Shown here: in pieces, positions 9,239 to 16,450 of the stretch
How the letters are laid out: every line of letters begins with the position of its first letter
Position numbering within the stretch: the stretch's first letter is position 1
Assembly (NCBI GenBank): GCA_963707015.1
Contig: CAVPOO010000010.1
Span: 124,001 to 188,000 of the forward strand
DNA length: 64,000 bases
Source: CAVPOO01 sp963707015
GTDB taxonomy: Bacteria; Pseudomonadota; Gammaproteobacteria; Thiohalobacterales; Thiohalobacteraceae
Direction of reading: 5' to 3'
Translations under genes and position numbers: made by a program
Notes under the pieces: generated by a model
What the model saw: only the letters and a program-made list of their open reading frames with translations
Databases searched by the model: none
What the model was told of the DNA's origin: nothing

Positions 9239-10470
9239 GGTGCTACCTTCCGCCTCTCGCCCGCCAGTATTGTCATCGCCGTATCACGCGCCACCGCGTC
9301 GTCCTCGAGAATCACGTCGAGCGAGTTTGCCTCTCTCGATGCGCAGCGGGCAAGTGTCGCTTCGATGATGCGGGGAATCCCGGTAAACGCAAGGCGCCGT
9401 TCGAGAAACGCCCGCACTGCCACTTCATTGGCTGCATTCAGGATCGCTGCGGCCGTGCCGCGCTGTTCCCACGCCTCATAGGCCAGGCGCAGCGCAGGAA
9501 AACGTTGCAGATCGACTGCCTCGAAATCCAGCCGGCCGGTCTCGAGAATATCCAGTGGCTTTGCGCCCGACTCGATGCGCTCCGGCCAGGCCAGGGCATG
9601 CGCGATGGGGGTTCGCATATCCGGATTTCCCAGCTGCGCCAGCACGGAACCGTCGGCGTAATCGACCATCGAATGAATGACACTCTGCGGGTGCAGAACC
9701 ACGGTGACCTCCGCGGCGTGCATCCCGAACAGCCAGCAGGCCTCGATGACTTCCAGCCCCTTGTTCATCATGGTGGCGGAGTCGACAGAAATCTTCGGTC
9801 CCATCTCCCAGTTGGGATGCGCACAGGCCTGTTCCGGGGTGACCGCATCCAGTTCCGCAACCGGCAGGGTCCTGAAGGGACCGCCCGAGGCAGTTAACAC
9901 GATACGCCGTATACCCGCGGCGCGGCGACCGGCAGAAAACCCCGCAGGCATGCACTGGAAGATCGCATTGTGCTCGCTGTCCACCGGCAGCAGCACCGCC
10001 CCGCTGCGCTGCATCTCGTCCATGAACAGCGCACCGGACATGACCAGCGCCTCCTTGTTCGCCAGCAGGATGCGTTTGCCACGACGCGCCGCTTCCAGTG
10101 TGGGCAAGAGACCCGCAGCACCCACAATTGCGGCCATGACGATATCGACCTGCTCGAGCCCTGCCACCTGCACGAGGCCCTCTACCCCGCTCAGTACGCA
10201 GGTGTCGAGCCCGCTGCCGCGAACCCCCTGTTCCAGCTGCATGGCGCAGTCGGCATCCGCCATCACCGCAAACTCCGGCGCGTGTGCGCGGCACAGACGA
10301 AGCAGGCCCGCCACGTCACGATGGGCCGTCAGCGCAACGATGCGATAGCACCCGGGATGCCGCGCGATGACATCGAGCGTATTGAGACCAATGGAGCCGG
10401 TCGCACCCAGCAGGGTGATACCCAGTGATCTGTCCGGCGCGCTGTCAGGACCCATGGCGGCGATACGCAA
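9235..10470 (-). CDS. dxr: 1-deoxy-D-xylulose-5-phosphate reductoisomerase
   Basis: Dxr converts DXP to MEP with NADPH, the first committed step of the non-mevalonate isoprenoid pathway. It shows the NADPH motif GATGSIGLNTLDV near residue 27, LANKEALVMSG, the metal-binding PVDSEHNAIFQC, and SGGPFR and PNWEMGPKISVDSATMMNKGLE in the active-site region. The longest frame begins with TTG at 10470; the ATG at 10455 (MGPDSAPDRS) is an alternative. Together with uppS and cdsA it groups isoprenoid supply with lipid-carrier synthesis. Confidence 0.95.
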   Translation of the reverse strand: MRIAAMGPDSAPDRSLGITLLGATGSIGLNTLDVIARHPGCYRIVALTAHRDVAGLLRLCRAHAPEFAVMADADCAMQLEQGVRGSGLDTCVLSGVEGLVQVAGLEQVDIVMAAIVGAAGLLPTLEAARRGKRILLANKEALVMSGALFMDEMQRSGAVLLPVDSEHNAIFQCMPAGFSAGRRAAGIRRIVLTASGGPFRTLPVAELDAVTPEQACAHPNWEMGPKISVDSATMMNKGLEVIEACWLFGMHAAEVTVVLHPQSVIHSMVDYADGSVLAQLGNPDMRTPIAHALAWPERIESGAKPLDILETGRLDFEAVDLQRFPALRLAYEAWEQRGTAAAILNAANEVAVRAFLERRLAFTGIPRIIEATLARCASREANSLDVILEDDAVARDTAMTILAGERRKVAP

Positions 10471-11280
10471 TCATACCGACCCGAGATTCAGCCACTCATA
10501 ACCCGCCGCAAAAACCGGTGCCGCCGCAGTCAGGCTGTCGATCCGGTCGAGGATACCGCCATGCCCGGGAATGATATGACCACTGTCCTTGATGCCCTGC
10601 TGGCGCTTGAGCAGACTGATAGACAGATCGCCCACGATTGACACGGCGATCGTGACAAGACCCAGAATGACAAACTGCACGAGTCCCATGTCACTCAGTC
10701 CGAGAAAATGCCCGGCCCCGGCAGCGAACAGCGCGCCGCCCGCGATACCGCCGGCGACACCTTCCCAGGTCTTGCCGGGACTCACGGCCGGTGCCAGTCG
10801 ATGGCTTCCCCAGGCACGCCCCGCAAAATAGGCGCCGCTGTCGGCAATCCAGACCACCACCAGCACATACAGTACGAGTTCCGGTGATTGCAGGTGGAGC
10901 AGAACCAGGGCGAACCACGCGGGTAGCAGCGTGAGGACACTGACCGCCACCTTCAGAGCCGGCTGGCCCTTCCCCCACTGGGGCCGCGCCAGCCACACGG
11001 CTGCGCAAAACCACCAGACAACGGCCGCCAGCAGCAGCCACTGCGGGAATCCGTCCAGCCGCCGCAGCAGCCAGGCGAGCATCAGCGTGGCGCCCATTGC
11101 AGCGACGAAGCCGATCCGGGCCGCAGGCGAGGCCAGCGGTACCAGCCGCACCCACTCCCAGGCGCCAAGCAGGACGACCACGGCAAGCAGCAGGGCAAAC
11201 TGCGCCGTAGGCAGATACAGGACACTCAGAACAACCAGCGGGATCAACACCAGCGCGGCAATGACGCGGTGTTTAAGCAC
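10471..11280 (-). CDS. cdsA: Phosphatidate cytidylyltransferase
   Basis: CdsA makes CDP-diacylglycerol from phosphatidic acid and CTP, the precursor of all membrane phospholipids. The 269-residue polytopic protein ends with the family signature: SPGKTWEGVAGG near 175, then LLKRQQGIKDSG and PGHGGILDRIDS near 235-255, which bind metal and substrate. The open frame runs further upstream inside uppS. I chose the GTG at 11280 (LKHRVIAALVLIPL) because it overlaps the uppS stop by 8 bp and gives the usual length. Confidence 0.93.
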   Translation of the reverse strand: MLKHRVIAALVLIPLVVLSVLYLPTAQFALLLAVVVLLGAWEWVRLVPLASPAARIGFVAAMGATLMLAWLLRRLDGFPQWLLLAAVVWWFCAAVWLARPQWGKGQPALKVAVSVLTLLPAWFALVLLHLQSPELVLYVLVVVWIADSGAYFAGRAWGSHRLAPAVSPGKTWEGVAGGIAGGALFAAGAGHFLGLSDMGLVQFVILGLVTIAVSIVGDLSISLLKRQQGIKDSGHIIPGHGGILDRIDSLTAAAPVFAAGYEWLNLGSV

Positions 11281-12040
11281 CTTTCTTCTGCTCCACCTGC
11301 TCGCCGGTCTGGCCGAAGCGTCGCTGACGTCCGGCAAACCAGGCAAGCGCCTCATCGAGGCGCTGGGCGTCGAATTCCGGCCACAGGACATCGGTGAAGT
11401 AGAGTTCGGTATACGCCAGCTGCCAGAGCAGGAAGTTGCTGATGCGCTGCTCTCCCCCGGTTCGGATGAACAGGTCCGGCTCGGGCAGACCGGCAAGCGA
11501 GAGTTCGCCGGCAATGGCGCCGGCATCGATGGCCTCGGCATTGAGCTGCCCCGCCGCGATCCTGGCTGCCAGATCCCGCACGGCCCGGACGATGTCCCAG
11601 CGACCGCCGTAGTTGACGGCGATATTGACCTGCAGGCCCGTATTGCCGGCGGTAAGCGCCTCCGAGTCCTCCATGAGCCTGCGCAGTTTGCCTGGAAACG
11701 CTGACCGCTCGCCGATAAACACCAGGCGAACCCGATTACTGTGCAGGCTGTCGATCTCGCGTTTCAGTGTATGAATGAAAAGATCCATCAGCAGGCTCAC
11801 TTCGGCCGGCGGACGCCGCCAGTTTTCACTGCTGAAGGCAAACAGGGTCAGCGCCTGCACACCGCGAACACGGCAGGCCTCGACGACACGGCGTACCGCC
11901 TTGACACCCTGGCGGTGCCCGGCCGGCCGTGGCAGACCGCGGCTTCTCGCCCAGCGTCCGTTGCCATCCATGATAATGGCGATGTGACGCGGCATTGCGC
12001 CCGGAGCGGCGCGCGGATCGATCTGGCTGATGTGTGACAT
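11273..12040 (-). CDS. uppS: Undecaprenyl diphosphate synthase (cis-prenyltransferase)
   Basis: UppS condenses eight isopentenyl units onto farnesyl-PP to make the C55 carrier for peptidoglycan and O-antigen. The 255-residue protein carries the family motifs IAIIMDGNGRWA near residue 20 (catalytic Asp), GHRQGVKAVRRVV, FSSENWRRP, and the C-terminal LFIRTGGEQRISNFLLWQLAYTE region (quoted in part) that binds IPP. It is followed by cdsA with an 8-bp overlap and preceded by frr after 80 bp. Confidence 0.95.
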   Translation of the reverse strand: MSHISQIDPRAAPGAMPRHIAIIMDGNGRWARSRGLPRPAGHRQGVKAVRRVVEACRVRGVQALTLFAFSSENWRRPPAEVSLLMDLFIHTLKREIDSLHSNRVRLVFIGERSAFPGKLRRLMEDSEALTAGNTGLQVNIAVNYGGRWDIVRAVRDLAARIAAGQLNAEAIDAGAIAGELSLAGLPEPDLFIRTGGEQRISNFLLWQLAYTELYFTDVLWPEFDAQRLDEALAWFAGRQRRFGQTGEQVEQKKGA

Positions 12041-12120
12041 CGAACCTCTGGATCTGGCTGGCAGCTGAATGGTCGAGACCCTGGCCCGGCGCGTGGCGGT
12101 GACACGCCAGACCTGGCGGA

Positions 12121-12678
12121 TCAGATTTCCAGCAGCTCGGCCTCCTTTGCCTCCAAGACCTTGTCTATTTCCCGGATAAAGCGGTCCGTGGCGCGCTGTA
12201 TCCGTTCTTCCGCCCGCCGTTCGTCATCCTCGGAAATCTCCTTCTCCTTGAGCAGGGACTTCACATCACTGTTGGCATCGCGACGGATATTGCGCACCGC
12301 AACCCGGGCCGCTTCCGCCTCGTGACGGACAATACGAATCAGATCATGCCGGCGTTCCTCGGTCAGTGGCGGCAGTGGAATCCGCATGACCGTACCGGCA
12401 GTGGCCGGGTTGAGTCCGAGATCGGAAGAGATAATCGCTTTTTCAATCGCCCGGACCAGGTTCTTTTCCCAGGGTGTTACCGTGAGCGTGCGCGAATCTT
12501 CGACCGCAATATTTGCCACCTGTTTCACCGGCACCTGGCTGCCGTAATAATCAACCGTGATATGGTCGAGAAGGCTGGGATGCGCCCGCCCCGTGCGGAT
12601 CTTGGTCAGATCCTGGCCCAGGGATTCGACACTCTTACCCATGCGCACCTCGGCGTCGTTGATGATTTCATCGATCAT
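12121..12678 (-). CDS. frr: Ribosome recycling factor
   Basis: RRF splits post-termination ribosomes together with EF-G. The 185-residue length and all conserved blocks match: the N-terminal MIDEIINDAEVRMGKSV helix, LTKIRTGRAHPSLLD, YYGSQVPVKQVA, TPWEKNLVRAIEKAI and the C-terminal three-helix region. The start at 12678 has AAGGAG twelve bases upstream and lies 11 bp inside the end of pyrH, suggesting coupled translation. Confidence 0.96.
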   Translation of the reverse strand: MIDEIINDAEVRMGKSVESLGQDLTKIRTGRAHPSLLDHITVDYYGSQVPVKQVANIAVEDSRTLTVTPWEKNLVRAIEKAIISSDLGLNPATAGTVMRIPLPPLTEERRHDLIRIVRHEAEAARVAVRNIRRDANSDVKSLLKEKEISEDDERRAEERIQRATDRFIREIDKVLEAKEAELLEI

Positions 12679-13408
12679 TCGCTGCTCCTTGTTCGATGAG
12701 CGTACCTATCGCCTCACCCCTGACTGCGCGAACCAGGTTACCCCGCTGGTAGATGTTGAAGACCTTCAACGGCATATCATTGTCCCTGCACAGCACAATT
12801 GCCGTCGCATCCATCACCGTCAGTTTGCGCGCCAGCGCCTCATCATAGGTAAGGCGGTCAAATCGTTCGGCAGCCGGATTCCTCAGCGGGTCAGCGGAAT
12901 ACACGCCGTCGACCTTGGTTGCCTTGAACATGATGTCGGCCCGGGTCTCGATGGCTCTCAGGCTGGCTGCGGAATCTGTCGTGAAATAGGGGTTTCCGGT
13001 ACCGGCCGCGAATAAGACGACCTCCCCGCTGTCCAGATGTTGCAACGCGCGTTCCCGGGAATAAGGCTCGCACGCGGCCTCGATGGACAGCGCGGACATC
13101 ACGACCGCACCGGCGCCCATCGACGCCAGGGCATCGCGCATCGCCAGCGCATTCATAACCGTCGCCAGCATGCCCATGTAGTCACCCGTGACACGGTCTA
13201 TCCCGACCGCCGCCAGCCCGGCGCCGCGAAACAGATTACCGCCGCCGAGGACCAGACCCACCTGCACCCCGAGTTCGACTGCCGCGTGGATTTCTGCTGC
13301 AAACTGCAGGAGGGTCGCGGGGTCAATTCCGCCGCCAGACTTACCCATCAGGGCCTCGCCGCTCAACTTGAGCAGAATCCTTCGGTACGGAGACGCAGAG
13401 ACGGGCAT
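12668..13408 (-). CDS. pyrH: Uridylate kinase (UMP kinase)
   Basis: PyrH phosphorylates UMP to UDP in pyrimidine synthesis; the bacterial enzyme is hexameric and unrelated to eukaryotic UMP/CMP kinases. The 246-residue protein shows the amino-acid-kinase fold motifs RILLKLSGEALMG near residue 10, GLVLGGGNLFRG near 55, DYMGMLATVMNALA, and FAAGTGNPYFTTDSAA near 140. There is no Shine-Dalgarno sequence before the ATG: the 15 bases upstream are almost all A/T. It overlaps frr by 11 bp. Confidence 0.96.
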   Translation of the reverse strand: MPVSASPYRRILLKLSGEALMGKSGGGIDPATLLQFAAEIHAAVELGVQVGLVLGGGNLFRGAGLAAVGIDRVTGDYMGMLATVMNALAMRDALASMGAGAVVMSALSIEAACEPYSRERALQHLDSGEVVLFAAGTGNPYFTTDSAASLRAIETRADIMFKATKVDGVYSADPLRNPAAERFDRLTYDEALARKLTVMDATAIVLCRDNDMPLKVFNIYQRGNLVRAVRGEAIGTLIEQGAANDR

Positions 13409-13520
13409 TTTTATATTCTAAATAGGTAAGTTACGCTGCTTTCATGAGATTGCACATAAACTGGCCGGCCCGGCCCGGGCTTATTGTGTTCCTTTTCGCA
13501 ATGGATTGCCAATCGCCAGA

Positions 13521-13541
13521 CGGGGCCGCTTTGCGGCCCCG
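13521..13541. terminator. Stable GC hairpin between tsf and pyrH
   Basis: A perfect 9-bp stem (CGGGGCCGC / GCGGCCCCG) with a three-base loop lies 65 bp beyond the tsf stop and 112 bp before pyrH. There is no T-run on the minus strand (TCTGGCGATTGG follows), so it is more likely an attenuating or 3'-end protecting structure for rpsB-tsf mRNA than a full terminator. Confidence 0.45.
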
Positions 13542-13606
13542 CCTTGATCCCCAGCATCACGGGTCAGATCTGATCTGGTGTACGCCGGAGGGCCGCGGCC
13601 ACCGTC

Positions 13607-14491
13607 TTACTCGCCGCGCACCTGCGCCATCACTTCCTCGGCAAAGTTTTCCGCTTTCTTCTCGATTCCCTCGCCGAGCTCCAGGCGCATGAACCGGTTG
13701 ACGCTGGCACCGGCATCGCCAATCAGTTTGCCCACGGTGATATCCGGATCCTTCACGAAGGCCTGCCCCAGAAGCGTCACCTCGGCGAGGTATTTCTGCA
13801 AGCGGCCCTGCACCATCTTTTCAATGATATCTGCGGGTTTGCCGCTCGTCTCTGCCTGCGCAACCAGAATCGCCTTTTCCTTGGCCAGCAGCTCCTGCGG
13901 CACGTCCGCCTCGCCAACACAAACCGGCTTGCTCGCGGCAATGTGCATTGCCACGTCCTTGGCCAGCGCGTCATTGCCACCCTCAAGATCCACCACCACA
14001 CCGATGCGGGTCCCGTGGCGGTAGATACCCAGACGTCCGCCTGTCTCCACGATTTCGTAGCGGCGCACGGCCATATTCTCACCGAGTTTGGCGATCAGTT
14101 CCTTCCGCGCATCGTCAATGGTGGTGCCCTCCCCGTCATTGAGGGGCAATTGCAGGAGTGCATCCACGGAAGCGGGGCTGTCAGCAAGTACGCGCTTTGC
14201 CACTGCCGTTGCGAACGACTCGAACTCTTCCTTCTTCGCCACAAAGTCAGTTTCGGAGTTCACCTCCACAACGGCAGCCCGTTTGCCATCGGGACTGACC
14301 TCGATGACAATCAGGCCTTCAGAGGCGACCCGTCCTGCCTTCTTGTCTGCCTTGGCGAACCCTGCCTTTCGCAGTACCTCGATGGCGGCATCCATATCAC
14401 CATCAGTTTCAACCAGCGCCTTCTTGCACTCCATCATCCCGGAACCCGTTCGTTCCCGAAGCTCCTTTACCGCTGCTGCCGTGATCGCCAT
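13607..14491 (-). CDS. tsf: Translation elongation factor Ts
   Basis: EF-Ts recycles EF-Tu from GDP to GTP. The 294-residue protein begins with the UBA-like domain AAAVKELRERTGSGMMECKK, followed by the nucleotide-exchange motif SETDFVA near residue 80 and the two-part core, then the C-terminal FVKDPDITVGKLI block. It follows rpsB after 88 bp, the universal bacterial pairing, and precedes pyrH. Confidence 0.96.
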   Translation of the reverse strand: MAITAAAVKELRERTGSGMMECKKALVETDGDMDAAIEVLRKAGFAKADKKAGRVASEGLIVIEVSPDGKRAAVVEVNSETDFVAKKEEFESFATAVAKRVLADSPASVDALLQLPLNDGEGTTIDDARKELIAKLGENMAVRRYEIVETGGRLGIYRHGTRIGVVVDLEGGNDALAKDVAMHIAASKPVCVGEADVPQELLAKEKAILVAQAETSGKPADIIEKMVQGRLQKYLAEVTLLGQAFVKDPDITVGKLIGDAGASVNRFMRLELGEGIEKKAENFAEEVMAQVRGE

Positions 14492-14579
14492 GCGCCCACA
14501 CCCCGTATCCTGATTAGTTGCACAATCGTGTCAAGCGCCGCGCGGCAACCCGGAACCCGCGCGGCCCACACCCAATCCC

Positions 14580-15374
14580 TCAGCCTGGCTCGGAACCCGG
14601 CGCTTCAGGCGCGGCCTTGCCGCGGGCCTCCATGGCAACGGGCGCCGGATCGACCTCGATGAACTCATCCTTGCTGCTGGCCGGCTTAACCGCTGCCGTG
14701 CGCCCCTCCAGGACCGCATCCGCCGCACCCTGCACATAGAGCTGAATGGCGCGAATCGCATCGTCGTTGCCGGGAATCGCGTAGTCCACGCCTTTCAGGG
14801 AATTGTTGGTGTCCACCACGCCCACGACGGGGATGCCGAGCTTACGCGCCTCGCTGATGGCAATCCGCTCATGCCCGACATCAACGACGAACATGGCGTC
14901 AGGCAGGGTGTTCATCTCCTTGATGCCGCCAATGCTTCGATCCAGTTTGGCCATCTCGCGTCTCAGCATCAGCGCCTCTTTCTTGTAGATCCTGTCCATG
15001 CTTCCATCCTGCACCATCGCCTCCAGATCCTTGAGACGCTTGATGGACTGCCGGACCGTCTTGAAATTGGTCAGCATGCCGCCCAGCCAGCGATGGTTGA
15101 TATAGGGCATCTTGCAGCGTAGCGCTTCCTGACCGATGACATCGCGGGCGGCCCGCTTGGTGCCGACGAACAGTATGCGGCCGCCGCGCGTGGCGAGGCT
15201 CCCGATGAAGTTCATTGCCTCGATGTACAGGGGCAGGGTTTTTTCCAGATTTATGATGTGGATCTTACTGCGTTCACCGAAGATGTAAGGTGCCATCTTC
15301 GGATTCCAGAAACGGGTCTGGTGCCCGAAATGCACGCCAGCCTCAAGCATCTGGCGCATGGTGACGTCAGCCAT
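14580..15374 (-). CDS. rpsB: 30S ribosomal protein S2
   Basis: S2 is a primary component of the small subunit and is needed to bind S1. The 264-residue product shows MRQMLEAGVHFGHQTRFWNPKM at its start (quoted in part), FVGTKRAARDVI, YINHRWLGGMLTN and DVGHERIAISEARKLGIPVVG. The C-terminus has an extra low-complexity Ala/Pro/Glu tail of about 25 residues (KAAPEAPGSEPG) that is not needed for the fold. It is first in the minus-strand cluster; a promoter and a structured leader precede it. Confidence 0.96.
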   Translation of the reverse strand: MADVTMRQMLEAGVHFGHQTRFWNPKMAPYIFGERSKIHIINLEKTLPLYIEAMNFIGSLATRGGRILFVGTKRAARDVIGQEALRCKMPYINHRWLGGMLTNFKTVRQSIKRLKDLEAMVQDGSMDRIYKKEALMLRREMAKLDRSIGGIKEMNTLPDAMFVVDVGHERIAISEARKLGIPVVGVVDTNNSLKGVDYAIPGNDDAIRAIQLYVQGAADAVLEGRTAAVKPASSKDEFIEVDPAPVAMEARGKAAPEAPGSEPG

Positions 15375-15565
15375 GTTTAAATTACTCCAAATTTCAGGGT
15401 TGAACCTCCATGTGTCCCGTGTGGCAACCGCTTACCTGCGCCCGGCCCCTCCTGAATCAGGGGGGTGAAACTGCCAGGGCGGGTAGCGGCACCCAACCAC
15501 ACGTGCCGACACATGTGTGAATTCGCGTTCCGCAATGCGGACGCAAGTCGCTTAACAAGCCGGCT

Positions 15566-15594
15566 TTTATACCATAAACTGTGCCGCTCAACAA
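15566..15594 (-). promoter_or_regulatory. Probable sigma-70 promoter of rpsB-tsf with overlapping palindrome
   Basis: On the minus strand TTGTTG (15594-15589) and TATAAA (15571-15566) are separated by exactly 17 bp, about 190 bp upstream of the rpsB start. Arms CTGTGCC (15579-15585) and GGCACAG (15599-15605) form an inverted repeat that brackets the -35 box and could bind a regulator. The long leader that follows includes a hairpin near 15446-15465. In other bacteria S2 represses rpsB-tsf through such a leader; that role here is inference. Confidence 0.55.
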
Positions 15595-15648
15595 TTTTGG
15601 CACAGCGTCCTGTCATCTCCCGGCGCTCATGCTGCACTGGCGGTTCTC

Positions 15649-16437
15649 ATGCCCGTTACCATAAAGACACCCGAAGAAATCGAAAAAATGCATGTCTCCG
15701 GCCGGCTAGCGGCGGAAGTCCTGCACATGCTCCGCCCGATGATCAGGTCCGGCATCAGCACTGATGAGCTGGATCGGATCTGTCATGATTATATTGTCAA
15801 TGAACAGCAGGCAATCCCGGCGCCGCTCAACTATCGCGGTTTCCCCAAATCCATCTGCACCTCGATCAATCACCAGGTCTGCCATGGGATTCCCGGCGCC
15901 CGCAAGCTGAAGAGTGGTGACATCGTCAATGTTGACATCACCGTCATCAAGGATGGCTACCATGGCGACACCAGCCGCATGTTCCTGGTGGGCCAGCCGA
16001 CGGTTCAGGGCCTGCGTATCGCACGCATCGCCTACGAGTGCCTGCGCATCGGTATCGTGTCAGTGAGACCGGGCGTGCGCCTCGGCGATATCGGCTATGC
16101 GATTCAGCGCCACGCCGAACGCAATCACTGTTCGGTCGTGCGCGAGTACTGTGGCCACGGCATCGGGCGTGAATTTCACGAGGAACCCCAGGTGCTGCAC
16201 TACGGCACGCCCGGTACCGGTCTCGAACTGGCTCCAGGCATGACCTTTACGATCGAACCCATGATCAATGCCGGCAAGCGGCACACAAAGCTCCTTCCAG
16301 ATGGCTGGACCGTCGTCACCAAGGATCACAGCCTGTCGGCGCAATGGGAACATACCATCCTGGTGACCGAAACCGGCTTTGAGATATTGACGCTGGGTCC
16401 CGGGGAAGCGCTCGACAAAATTCCACTGCCGCTGTGA
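15649..16437 (+). CDS. map: Methionine aminopeptidase type I
   Basis: Removes the initiator methionine from new proteins. The 262-residue pita-bread-fold enzyme carries the expected metal ligands: DITVIKDGYHGDTSR (two Asp near 100-110), GHGIGREFHEEP (His near 172), FTIEPMIN (Glu) and QWEHTILVT (Glu). The conserved NHQVCHGIP supplies the substrate-binding His. It reads divergently from rpsB, an arrangement common in gammaproteobacteria, and is followed 13 bp later by glnD. Confidence 0.96.
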   Translation: MPVTIKTPEEIEKMHVSGRLAAEVLHMLRPMIRSGISTDELDRICHDYIVNEQQAIPAPLNYRGFPKSICTSINHQVCHGIPGARKLKSGDIVNVDITVIKDGYHGDTSRMFLVGQPTVQGLRIARIAYECLRIGIVSVRPGVRLGDIGYAIQRHAERNHCSVVREYCGHGIGREFHEEPQVLHYGTPGTGLELAPGMTFTIEPMINAGKRHTKLLPDGWTVVTKDHSLSAQWEHTILVTETGFEILTLGPGEALDKIPLPL

Positions 16438-16450
16438 CGAGGCGATTCCA

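Noticed and set aside
8018..9481. 487-codon plus-strand frame
   Set aside because: Antisense to rseP and dxr; Gln/His/Arg-rich shadow of GC-rich coding DNA.
15421..15470. Possible terminator before rpsB
   Set aside because: The hairpin lies inside the rpsB leader without a T-run; better read as leader structure.
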